In this document: positions 17,260 through 25,455 of the stretch, piece by piece | Layout of the letters: every line of letters starts with the position of its first letter | Position numbering within the stretch: the stretch's first letter is position 1 | DNA from: DATGLG01 sp035294245 | GTDB lineage: Bacteria > Pseudomonadota > Alphaproteobacteria > JACZXZ01 | Reading direction: 5' to 3' | Length of the DNA stretch: 64,000 bases | Assembly (NCBI GenBank): GCA_035294245.1 | Contig: DATGLG010000073.1 | Location: 1 to 64,000, forward strand | The notes under the pieces: model-generated | Database searches by the model: none | The model's input: only the letters and a program-made list of their open reading frames with translations | What the model was told of the DNA's origin: nothing | Translations under genes and position numbers: made by a program

Positions 17260-18510
17260 CTAAGCGGCGAGCCCCGGAGAGCCGCGCCGTTCCTCGAGAT
17301 AGGTCTCCATCGTCCGGCAATACCACTCGACGAAGCGGATCACGCCGCTCTCGCTCTCCTGGGAATATGGGCCCGGCTGATAGGCGATGGAATTGACGCC
17401 CTCCTGGTTTCGCTCGACGAGGATGCGATCCTGGCTGTTGGTCTCGTCCCAAATCCTCACCAGGTTCCGCAGGTCGTAGTCGCGTCCCTCCTCGGCCTCC
17501 CGGTCGACCAGCCATTTCGCGGTCACGAGCGTCGTTTGCGCGTCTATGGGGAGCATGCGGATGAGCACCGCATAGTCGCCGAGGGCGTGATTGAAGGTAC
17601 TGGGATAATGCACCCAGCGCACCGAGCCGATGTCGTTATGGGGCACATGCCCCAAGAGGCGCGTCACGGCCGGCTTGCCGTCCATGGTCGTCGACACCGC
17701 CCCGTGCGTGAAAGGAAGGCGAACGACACGGAAATCCTCGCCATGGCTTATGCCGCTGGGCAGGCCGATCGCAGCACATCTTTCCCAAAACTCGACGATG
17801 CCCTGGCTCTTCCGCGGATCGTCGAAGTCGTAGAGATCGAGAAACGTGCGCATGAGCTCGGGGTGCCGCGCCGCGCAATGGTAGCACTCGCGAGAATTCT
17901 CCATGACGAGCTTCCAATTGCCCCGCTCGATGAGATGACTCTCATAGGCCAGCTTGGCGTTCGCAAGATCGTGCGGGGCGAGATAGGGCTCGACCGTCGC
18001 CTTGTAGGGCGCGAAATCCGGTGGCTCATCCGCAAGGCAGATATAGATGGTGCCGCCGAGCGTCCGGGCATGAACCGGCTTGAGCGTATAGGCGCCAATA
18101 TCGAAGTCCTTGTGCATATGCCCGGCTGCGACGAGCCGACCATCGAGATCGTAGCTCCATTGATGGTAGGGGCAGACGAGCTTCTTGGCCCTGCCCCTTT
18201 CGGCCGTGCAGAGCTTCGAGCCGCGATGCCGGCAAGTGTTGAAGAAGGCGCGAATGTCGCCGGCCCGATCGCGCAAAACCACGATCGGGCTGCGGCCGAT
18301 GGTCAAGGTGAAGTAGTCGCCGGGCTTGGGAATCTCGCAGGTCGCACCGGCGAAGAGCCAGCGGCGGTGAAAAATCGCCTCGATGTCCAGCGCGAAGAAA
18401 TCGGGATCGTTGTAGAAGCGCTGTGGCAGGGAGAAGAGCTTCCGCCGCTGCCCCAGAGCCCGCAACATCTCGTCGCCTGCGCCCATGCGCCGCCCCATCA
18501 CGGATGACAC
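17260..18510 (-). CDS. Rieske non-heme iron oxygenase, GbcA/CntA-like
   Basis: 416 residues. The Rieske [2Fe-2S] site is C93-x-H95 and C113-x2-H116. The mononuclear iron site is H211-x4-H216 preceded by E208, so the bridging residue is Glu, as I recall for carnitine and betaine oxygenases, not the Asp of aromatic dioxygenases. These enzymes remove a methyl or larger group from quaternary amines such as glycine betaine, carnitine or stachydrine using O2. It heads the minus-strand operon next to the AraC regulator. No partner reductase gene (GbcB/CntB type) is seen in the window. Aromatic substrates are less likely given the neighbours. Confidence 0.88.
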   Translation of the reverse strand: MSSVMGRRMGAGDEMLRALGQRRKLFSLPQRFYNDPDFFALDIEAIFHRRWLFAGATCEIPKPGDYFTLTIGRSPIVVLRDRAGDIRAFFNTCRHRGSKLCTAERGRAKKLVCPYHQWSYDLDGRLVAAGHMHKDFDIGAYTLKPVHARTLGGTIYICLADEPPDFAPYKATVEPYLAPHDLANAKLAYESHLIERGNWKLVMENSRECYHCAARHPELMRTFLDLYDFDDPRKSQGIVEFWERCAAIGLPSGISHGEDFRVVRLPFTHGAVSTTMDGKPAVTRLLGHVPHNDIGSVRWVHYPSTFNHALGDYAVLIRMLPIDAQTTLVTAKWLVDREAEEGRDYDLRNLVRIWDETNSQDRILVERNQEGVNSIAYQPGPYSQESESGVIRFVEWYCRTMETYLEERRGSPGLAA

Positions 18511-18594
18511 CTGGACTCAACGCTGCCAAAGTGCTCGCCCGTCGTCTTGCCTGGAAGCGCCATAACTTTGACGGCAGGCGATCCCGTCTGCCGC

Positions 18595-19572
18595 TCAGCC
18601 GCGCAGCTTGCGCGGCAGGCGCACCGCCCGCGGGGGATAGCCGAAGCGGGCGGCGAAGGAGCGGGAGAAATGGGCCGCCGAGATGAAGCCGCAGGCGACG
18701 GCAACCTCCATGATCGAGAGCGAGGTATGCGTCAGGAGCCGACGCGCGCGATCGAGGCGCAGGTCGAGATAATAGCGCGACGGCGTTCGCCCGAGATAAT
18801 CCTTGAAGAGGCGTTCGAGCTGACGCCGGGAGAGCCCAACAAATTTGGCGAGCTCGTCCGGGGAGAGCGACTCCTCGAGCCGGCTTTCCATCAGCGCGAC
18901 GGCGGCGAGCAGCTTGGGGTTGCTGATGCGGAGGCGCTGGCGCAGCGTCATGCGCTGCGCGTCATGGGCGTCGCGCAAGGACGTGTGAATGAATTGCTCG
19001 GAAACCGCCGTCGCCAGGTCGTGGCCGTGGCGCAGCCCGATCATATGCAGCATGAGATCGAGCGCCGCGGTTCCGCCGGAGCAGGTGAAGCGGCTGGTAT
19101 CGATCTCGAAGAGATTTGCGGTAAGATCGAGCTCGGGGTGCGCCTCGGCCAGGCTGGGAAGCTCCTCCCAATGGATCGTGCAGCGATGCCCTTGGAGGAG
19201 GCCGGCTTTGGCAAGGACCCAAGTCCCTGTGGAGATCGCGCCGATGACGGTGCCCCGTTTCGCCAGGCGCCGCAGCCAGGCCAGGCTGCGCCGGTCGTCG
19301 AATGCGCCAGCCTCGATGCCAGCGCAGACCGCAACCGTCGCGCAATGCTCGACCTCGGCGACGCCCGCATGGGGCAGAACGGTGATACCATTGCTCGCGG
19401 CGACAGCGGCACCATCGGTGGAAATCAGACGCCAGGAATATAGGCTCCGTCCGCTCAAACGGTTGGCCGCGCGCAGCGGCTCGACCGCCGATGTGAACGC
19501 CATCATCGAGAAGCGCGGTACGAGGAAGAAGCCGATCTCCTCACAATCCGTTCCGATCTCAGGCTTCGCCAT
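18595..19572 (-). CDS. GlxA-family AraC-type regulator (GbdR/CdhR-like)
   Basis: 325 residues from ATG 19572 (GGGAGG upstream; GTG 19575 adjoins). The N-terminal two-thirds is a DJ-1/PfpI-like domain (IGFFLVPRFSMMAFTSAVEP, GAISTGTWVLAKAGLL, then the HWEE segment). The C-terminal AraC domain has two helix-turn-helix units (SPDELAKFVGLSRRQLERLF and SIMEVAVACGFISAAHFSRS). GbdR and CdhR of this subfamily activate betaine and carnitine catabolism genes. It lies 84 nt before the Rieske gene and 226 nt from the divergent betaine importer, so it probably controls both. Confidence 0.88.
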   Translation of the reverse strand: MAKPEIGTDCEEIGFFLVPRFSMMAFTSAVEPLRAANRLSGRSLYSWRLISTDGAAVAASNGITVLPHAGVAEVEHCATVAVCAGIEAGAFDDRRSLAWLRRLAKRGTVIGAISTGTWVLAKAGLLQGHRCTIHWEELPSLAEAHPELDLTANLFEIDTSRFTCSGGTAALDLMLHMIGLRHGHDLATAVSEQFIHTSLRDAHDAQRMTLRQRLRISNPKLLAAVALMESRLEESLSPDELAKFVGLSRRQLERLFKDYLGRTPSRYYLDLRLDRARRLLTHTSLSIMEVAVACGFISAAHFSRSFAARFGYPPRAVRLPRKLRG

Positions 19573-19798
19573 CACCGACCGCCTCCCCCGCCTGCGCGCC
19601 GAATGTATCGCGCCATGTCGTGAGAATGCAAATCACAGTCGCTCTAAGTCAATTCTGGAGGTGCGATCACGCGCATGCTAGGCGTCGAGCGCGCGCCGTT
19701 CGCCCATCGGGAACGGCGAAAGAAGGCGCCCCCGTTGCTCGTCGCACGGACAGAACAAAATCGAGGCGCATCGCGCCCGCGACGGTGGAGAGGACCTC

Positions 19799-20449
19799 AT
19801 GGGAACCCTGCGGTTCATCGAGGGCAATCTGGGCGTCATCATCCAATTGACGCTTCAGCACATCTCCATCGTGGGTGTCGCCGTGGGTTTCGCGATCCTC
19901 ACCGGCGTCCCCATCGGCATCGCCATCACCCAGAGCCGGCGCGCCGCGGATGCCGTCCTCTATGTCGCCTCGATCATCATGACGATCCCCTCGATTGCCC
20001 TGTTCGGCGTGATGATTCCCGTGCTGTCCCTGATCGGGCAAGGGATCGGTTATCTCCCCGCCGTCATCGCCGTGCTGCTCTATTCCCAGCTCCCTATCAT
20101 CAGGAACACCTATACAGCGATCACGAACGTCGACCCGGCCTTGCGCGAGGCCGCGCGCGGCATGGGGATGACGCCGCTCCAGCGTCTCCGGCGTGTCGAG
20201 ATCCCGCTCGCCGTTCCCGTCATTATGGCGGGCGTGCGCACCGCCGTGGTGATCAATATCGGCGTCACTGCGATCGCGGCCTATATCGGCGCCGGCGGCC
20301 TGGGTGTTCTGATCAGCCGCGGCATCTCCCAGACCGATGTCCGGCAGCTCGTCACCGGAGCCATCGCGGTGAGCCTGCTCGCGATCGTCGCGGACTACCT
20401 TTTGCTGTGGGCGCAGAACGGGCTGACGCCGCGCGGCGTCAAAGTCTAA
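19799..20449 (+). CDS. Betaine/choline-type ABC importer permease 1 (OpuCB-like)
   Basis: 216 residues with GGAGAGGA just before ATG 19799. About five or six membrane helices are visible, with the EAA loop LREAARGMGMTPLQRLRRVE and the ITAIAAYIGAGGLGVLISRG ending of ProW/OpuCB permeases. It is first in a four-gene plus-strand transporter operon divergent from the AraC regulator. It should pair with the second permease at 21607. The system is the osmolyte-uptake type, here more likely catabolic. Confidence 0.9.
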   Translation: MGTLRFIEGNLGVIIQLTLQHISIVGVAVGFAILTGVPIGIAITQSRRAADAVLYVASIIMTIPSIALFGVMIPVLSLIGQGIGYLPAVIAVLLYSQLPIIRNTYTAITNVDPALREAARGMGMTPLQRLRRVEIPLAVPVIMAGVRTAVVINIGVTAIAAYIGAGGLGVLISRGISQTDVRQLVTGAIAVSLLAIVADYLLLWAQNGLTPRGVKV

Positions 20450-20485
20450 CGGGAATAGCGTGATGGATCGGCCGAGGTCGGACGC

Positions 20486-21610
20486 TTGATCAAGCTCGAC
20501 AACCTGACGAAGACCTTCGCGACGCTGCGGGGCACCGTGACAGCCGTCGACCGGGTCAGCCTCGAAGTTCCCGCCGGCGAGATCTGCGTGCTCCTTGGCC
20601 CCTCGGGCTGCGGCAAGACGACGACCCTCAAGATGATCAACCGCCTGATCATGCCCAGCTCCGGCAAGATCTTCATCAATGGCAAGGACACGGACGCCTA
20701 TGACGTCGTCGATCTCCGCCGGAGCATTGGCTACGTCATCCAGCAGATCGGGCTCTTCCCCAACATGACCGTCGAGGACAACATCTGCGTCGTCCCCGAC
20801 CTCTTGGGATGGGACCGGGCAAAGTCGCGCAAGCGTGCTGCGGAGCTGCTGGCGATGGTGGCGCTCGAGCCGTCGAGCTTTCTCAAGCGCTATCCCAAAG
20901 AGCTCTCGGGCGGGCAGCAGCAGCGAGTCGGCGTGATCCGCGCACTCGCCGCCGATCCGCCGGTGCTGCTGATGGATGAGCCCTTCGGGGCCATCGATCC
21001 GATCAACCGAGAAATCATCCAGGACGAGTTCCTGAAGATGCAGGACCAGATCCGCAAGACCGTGATGTTCGTGAGTCACGACATCGACGAAGCGGTGAAG
21101 ATGGGCGATCGCATCGCGATCTTCCGCGACGGGAGGCTCGAGCAGTTCGACACGCCGGATAATGTCCTCGCGCATCCGGTCAACGCGTTCATCGCCAGCT
21201 TCGTCGGCCGCGACCGCACCCTGAAGCGACTCCGGCTGGTCAAGGTCGCCGATGCCATGCGGCGCCTCGCCCCCGCCATCGGGCTGGAGACCGCCGTTAC
21301 GGACGCGCTCCGTCTGATGGACGAGCATGCCCAGCCGATGCTCGTCGTGTCGGATGCGGAGGGGCGCCCTTGCGGCTATGTCGCCTGCGATCTCCTCGAG
21401 GGCCGGCCCGGTATCGTGAGCGAGCACCGGCGCGATCTCCCGGCAACCGTGGACCTCGACGAGGATCTGCGCAGCGCCGTCTCCTTGATGTTCGCCCACG
21501 ATATGCGCTGGCTCGCCTGCGTGGACTCGCGTGGTCTCTTCAGAGGTTGCGTGACGCAGGAGGATATCACGCAGCTTCTCGGCGATCGGCGGCGGAGTGA
21601 CTCGAGATGA
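20486..21610 (+). CDS. Betaine/choline-type ABC importer ATPase (OpuCA-like)
   Basis: 374 residues from TTG 20486 (an upstream ATG at 20462 hits a stop in its frame; GAGG lies 8 nt before the TTG). Walker A is GPSGCGKTT, the signature LSGGQQQRVGVIRAL, and Walker B VLLMDEPFGAIDP. The long C-terminal part after about residue 250 carries CBS-type sequence (LRLMDEHAQPMLVVSDAEGR, SLMFAHDMRWLACVDSRG), which in OpuA/OpuC senses ionic strength or nucleotides. The stop overlaps the next permease start by 4 nt. Confidence 0.92.
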   Translation: MIKLDNLTKTFATLRGTVTAVDRVSLEVPAGEICVLLGPSGCGKTTTLKMINRLIMPSSGKIFINGKDTDAYDVVDLRRSIGYVIQQIGLFPNMTVEDNICVVPDLLGWDRAKSRKRAAELLAMVALEPSSFLKRYPKELSGGQQQRVGVIRALAADPPVLLMDEPFGAIDPINREIIQDEFLKMQDQIRKTVMFVSHDIDEAVKMGDRIAIFRDGRLEQFDTPDNVLAHPVNAFIASFVGRDRTLKRLRLVKVADAMRRLAPAIGLETAVTDALRLMDEHAQPMLVVSDAEGRPCGYVACDLLEGRPGIVSEHRRDLPATVDLDEDLRSAVSLMFAHDMRWLACVDSRGLFRGCVTQEDITQLLGDRRRSDSR

Positions 21611-22347
21611 GCGCCATTGCCGAGCGGGGGCAAGCGCATGGGGCGTTTCGCTTCGGCTTGCCGCTCCTGATCGTGGCGCTCGCGGCGCTTGCCGGGGCGA
21701 CGGGCCTCGTCGGACCGATACTCCAGCACTGGGGCGACATCGTCTTCGACACGCAGCAACACATCGTCCTCGTCGCGATCTCTGGGAGTCTCGCGATCCT
21801 GCTCGGCGTCGCGCTCGGCATCCTCCTCTCCCGACCGATCTTTCGGCGTGCGGCTGAGACGGTCCTTCAGGTCGTCAATATCGGCACGACCATCCCTACG
21901 TTGGCCGTCCTGGCGCTGGCGATGAGCATTCTCGGGATTGGCGCGGTGCCGGCCATTTTCGGCCTGTTCGTCGCCTCGCTGCTGCCGATCGTGCGCAACA
22001 CCTTCGCCGGCATCCTGGCGGTCCCCGATTATCTGATCGAGGCCTCCCTCGGCATGGGCATGACGCCCGCCCAGATCCTATGGCGCGTGGAGCTGCCCAA
22101 TGCGCTGTTCGTGATCTTCGCCGGCATCCGCACGGCGATCGCTGTGAATGTCGGCACGGCGGCGCTGGCGTTTCTCATCGGCGGCGGGGGGCTCGGCGAT
22201 CTCATCTTCACCGGCATCGATCTCGACGATACGGGGATGATGCTGGCGGGCGCCATTCCCACCGCGCTCCTTGCAGTATTCGCGGATTTCCTGCTCGGGC
22301 AGTGTCAGCTCTGGCTCGTGCCCCGGGGCGTGAATCCGCTCAGGTGA
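21607..22347 (+). CDS. Betaine/choline-type ABC importer permease 2 (OpuCD-like)
   Basis: 246 residues, ATG overlapping the ATPase TGA. It has an extra N-terminal helix against permease 1 and the same EAA loop form (IEASLGMGMTPAQILWRVEL) and ending (TAALAFLIGGGGLGDLIFTG). It is homologous to the 19799 product, so the importer uses two different permeases like OpuC/OsmU systems. Confidence 0.9.
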   Translation: MSAIAERGQAHGAFRFGLPLLIVALAALAGATGLVGPILQHWGDIVFDTQQHIVLVAISGSLAILLGVALGILLSRPIFRRAAETVLQVVNIGTTIPTLAVLALAMSILGIGAVPAIFGLFVASLLPIVRNTFAGILAVPDYLIEASLGMGMTPAQILWRVELPNALFVIFAGIRTAIAVNVGTAALAFLIGGGGLGDLIFTGIDLDDTGMMLAGAIPTALLAVFADFLLGQCQLWLVPRGVNPLR

Positions 22348-22385
22348 CGACGATTGATGCAGTTCGTAGAAAGGGAGGCGACGAC

Positions 22386-23276
22386 ATGAGGAAAACAACG
22401 ATTCTCGGCATTCTCATCGCCACTGGGCTGGCCATTGCAGGGCTACACCCTGCCGCCGCTGACACGATCGTGGTGGGCGGCAAGAATTTCACCGAGCAGC
22501 AGATCATGGCTGCGATGACGGCCGAGCTTCTGAAGGCCCATGGCTTCGATGTCGACAAGCGCGCAGGCATGGGCAGCACCGCGGTGCGGAACGCCATGGA
22601 GAACGGGCAGATCGACGTGTATTGGGAATACACGGGAACGTCGCTCATCGTCTACAACAAGGTGAAGGAGCGCCTCTCCGCAGCCGACACCTACAAGAAG
22701 GTCAAGGAGCTCGACGCTGGGAAAGGAATCGTCTGGCTCGATCCTTCCAAGGCCAACAACACCTATGCCCTCGCCATGAATGCGGACGAGGCGGCGAAGC
22801 TCAAGATCGCGACGATCAGCGACCTCGCCAAGGCGATCAACGGGGGCAAGCATCTGACCTTCGCCTGCAACGCCGAGTTCTACGCGCGGCCGGACGGCCT
22901 CACGCCGCTCGAGAAGGCCTATGGCTTCCAATTCCGGCGGGAGGACATCAAGCGGATGGATAGCGGCCTCACCTATCAGGCCCTCAAGGAGCACCAGGTC
23001 GACGTCGCGCTTGTCTTCGCGACGGACGGTCGCATTCCGGCCTTCCATTTCGTCGTCCTCAAGGACGACAAGGATTATTTCCCCGCCTACGCCCTAACCC
23101 CGGTGGTGCGGAAGGCAATCCTCGACAAGCATCCTGAAATCGCAAAGCTGCTCAACGCACTGTCGGCCAAGCTGGACGACCACACCATGGCCAAGCTCAA
23201 CGCCAGCGTCGATGTCGACAAGAAGTCTGTGGAGAATGTCGCGCAGGACTTCCTGAAATCCCAGAAGCTGATTTGA
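22386..23276 (+). CDS. Betaine/choline-type substrate-binding protein (OpuCC/OsmF-like)
   Basis: 296 residues from ATG 22386 (GGGAGG upstream); the longer open frame back to 22080 runs over the permease gene. A Sec signal peptide ends near HPAAADT. The mature start VVGGKNFTEQQIMAAMTAEL and the GQIDVYWEYTGTSL segment are hallmarks of the OpuAC/OsmF family, whose aromatic cage binds trimethylammonium groups. It is not an obvious lipoprotein, so it should be free in the periplasm. Confidence 0.92.
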   Translation: MRKTTILGILIATGLAIAGLHPAAADTIVVGGKNFTEQQIMAAMTAELLKAHGFDVDKRAGMGSTAVRNAMENGQIDVYWEYTGTSLIVYNKVKERLSAADTYKKVKELDAGKGIVWLDPSKANNTYALAMNADEAAKLKIATISDLAKAINGGKHLTFACNAEFYARPDGLTPLEKAYGFQFRREDIKRMDSGLTYQALKEHQVDVALVFATDGRIPAFHFVVLKDDKDYFPAYALTPVVRKAILDKHPEIAKLLNALSAKLDDHTMAKLNASVDVDKKSVENVAQDFLKSQKLI

Positions 23277-23350
23277 CGAAGCGGTGACGGCAGGCGGGGC
23301 GGAAGCCGGCGGCGCTTCTGCCTCGCGGCATTCCAGGGCCGAGTGAGACG

Positions 23351-24238
23351 ATGCCGGCGAAGAATCCAACAAAGCTCAAGGTCGCGATCGCGCAGATCGA
23401 CACGATCGCTGGCGATATCGACGCCGCCTTGCACAAGCACCTCGACATGATCGGGGCTGCCCGCAGCATCGGCGCCGAGGTGCTGCTTTTCCCCGAGCTG
23501 TCGCTTACGGGGCATAACGGCGGCCGGCAAACCCTGGAGCTTGCCTTGCGCCGGGACGACCCGCGCCTCCGCAAGCTGGCGGCCGCTGCCGGAGACATGG
23601 CGACGATCTTCGGCTTCATCGAGGAGGCGCCGGGCGGATTGTTCTACAACGCCGCCGCCCTGGTCAGGGAAGGTCGCGTCGATCTCGTCCACCGCAAGGT
23701 CAACCTCGCCACCTATGGCGCGCTCGAAGACGGCAAGCATTTCGGCGCCGGAGAGTACATCGAGATATTCGCGCTCGGTGCGCTCTGGCGGGTCGCCGTG
23801 CTGATCTGCGCCGATCTCTGGAATCCGGCACTCGTTCATCTCGCCGCATTGCAGGGAGCGACGCTGCTGCTGGCCCCGGTCAGCTCGGCAGTCGAGGCAG
23901 TGGGCGCCGAGTTCGACAATCCCGGTGGCTGGGATCTCTGCCTCCGCTTCTACGGCATGATGTACGGCTTTCCCCTCGTGATGGCGAACCGGGTCGGACA
24001 GGAGGGCGGGCTCACTTTCTGGGGCGGCTCGCGGGTCGTCGATCCGTTCGGCCGGGTCGTGGCCATGGCCGAACGCCCCTCGGAGCAGTTCGTCACTACG
24101 GAGCTCGATTACGAGGCGCTCCGGCGCGCGCGTTACCTTCTGCCGACCGTGCGCGACGCCAATCCGGTGTTGGTGCTGCGGGAAACCGAGCGCCTCCTTC
24201 GGCCCAAGGGTGGCGTCGAACCCGACGGCGTGCAATGA
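23351..24238 (+). CDS. Carbon-nitrogen hydrolase (nitrilase superfamily amidase)
   Basis: 295 residues. The catalytic triad of the superfamily is present: Glu in LLFPELSLTG, Lys in HRKVNLATYG and Cys in VLICADLWNP. Members cleave amides or, more rarely, nitriles; the sequence resembles the glutaminase half of NAD synthetases, but no synthetase domain follows. It comes 74 nt after the binding-protein gene and overlaps the acyl-CoA dehydrogenase start by 4 nt. It may release a carboxylate from an amide-linked substrate that the ligase then activates. Confidence 0.85.
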   Translation: MPAKNPTKLKVAIAQIDTIAGDIDAALHKHLDMIGAARSIGAEVLLFPELSLTGHNGGRQTLELALRRDDPRLRKLAAAAGDMATIFGFIEEAPGGLFYNAAALVREGRVDLVHRKVNLATYGALEDGKHFGAGEYIEIFALGALWRVAVLICADLWNPALVHLAALQGATLLLAPVSSAVEAVGAEFDNPGGWDLCLRFYGMMYGFPLVMANRVGQEGGLTFWGGSRVVDPFGRVVAMAERPSEQFVTTELDYEALRRARYLLPTVRDANPVLVLRETERLLRPKGGVEPDGVQ

Positions 24239-25425
24239 CCAATCCGCTCTTGACCGCAGAGGACGAAGCCTTCCGTGGCGAAATCCGCGCCTTCCTGCAA
24301 CGCGAGCTGGCGCCCCGTGCAGCCGCAATCGAGGAGCACGAGGATTGGACCGAGGTTCGCGCGGCTGTCCGTGCCCTCGGCAAGGCCGGCTATCTTCGCT
24401 TGATGTTCCCCGATCTCTACCGCGGCGTCCTCGCGCGCCCGGGGCTCACCCATGCGACGCTCCTTTCCGAGGAGGCCGCCTATATCAACTACGCCTTTGA
24501 GACCACCATCTCGACCGCTCTGAGCTGCGCTTATCCGCTCCATCGCTATGCGAGACCGGCGCTCCGCGAGCGCTTTCTTCACGGCATCGTCGATGGCCGC
24601 GAGATCGGCGCCATTTGCGTGACCGAGCAGAATGTCGGCTCGGATACCGCTGGCATGGCGACGCGGATCACGCGGAATACAGCGACAGGCGAATGGATAA
24701 TCGAGGGCTTCAAGCGCTACATCTCCAATGCGTCCGTCGCCGATTGCTATATCGTCTACGGCATCACCGATCCCGCAGTACCGGCGCAGCAGGGAATGAC
24801 CGCCGTTGTGGTGCCGAAGGGCACGCCAGGCATGCGCTTCCCGCGTCGCTACAGCTTCATGGGCCGGCGCGGCTGCATCGTGGGCGAGGTCGAGTTCCGC
24901 AACTGCCGCGTTGCCGCCGACCATCTCCTCGGAGAGCCGGGACAGGGCTTCCGCATCATGCTCGGCATGTTCAACTTCGAGCGGATCATCCTCGGCGGGT
25001 CGGGGCTCGGCGTCGCGCGCAGCGCTTTCGATATCGCGACGGCCCATTCTCAGCGGCGCGTCAGCTTCGGCCAGCCTCTCGGCGCCAAGCAGCTTGTCTG
25101 GGACAAGATCGCCGAGATGAGTTGGCGGCTCGACGCGGCCGACCTTCTTACCTATCGCGCCGCCAAGCTCTATGACGGCGGCGTCTCGGGCCGGGAGCTC
25201 ATGAAGGAGGCGGCGATGGCCAAGCTGGTCGCGACCGAGACTGCCAATTTCTGCGCGGACCAGACCGTTCAGATCCTCGGCGGCGACGGCATCACCAAGG
25301 AATATGGACGGGCCGAGCAAATCTATCGCGACGCGCGGGCGCTCACGATCGTCGGCGGCACCTCGGAAATGGTGAAGTACCTGATCGCCAGCCGCGACCT
25401 GCCGGATATTCGACCGAGCCTCTAA
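24235..25425 (+). CDS. Acyl-CoA dehydrogenase family protein (second copy)
   Basis: 396 residues, ATG overlapping the amidase TGA. The FAD/substrate loops are GAICVTEQNVGSDTAGM and FKRYISNASVADCYI, and the C-terminal part has DQTVQILGGDGITKEYGRAE followed by IVGGTSEMVKYLIA. It is clearly diverged from the 4272 gene. Coupled with the amidase and followed after 30 nt by an acyl-CoA ligase, it probably desaturates a CoA ester derived from the imported compound, as CaiA-like enzymes do for gamma-butyrobetaine. Confidence 0.9.
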   Translation: MTNPLLTAEDEAFRGEIRAFLQRELAPRAAAIEEHEDWTEVRAAVRALGKAGYLRLMFPDLYRGVLARPGLTHATLLSEEAAYINYAFETTISTALSCAYPLHRYARPALRERFLHGIVDGREIGAICVTEQNVGSDTAGMATRITRNTATGEWIIEGFKRYISNASVADCYIVYGITDPAVPAQQGMTAVVVPKGTPGMRFPRRYSFMGRRGCIVGEVEFRNCRVAADHLLGEPGQGFRIMLGMFNFERIILGGSGLGVARSAFDIATAHSQRRVSFGQPLGAKQLVWDKIAEMSWRLDAADLLTYRAAKLYDGGVSGRELMKEAAMAKLVATETANFCADQTVQILGGDGITKEYGRAEQIYRDARALTIVGGTSEMVKYLIASRDLPDIRPSL

Positions 25426-25455
25426 TCGACACCTCTATTCAGCGGGACGCGCACT

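Noticed and set aside
19667..21499. 610-codon minus-strand frame
   Set aside because: Antisense to the OpuC permease and ATPase; Asp/His-rich shadow.
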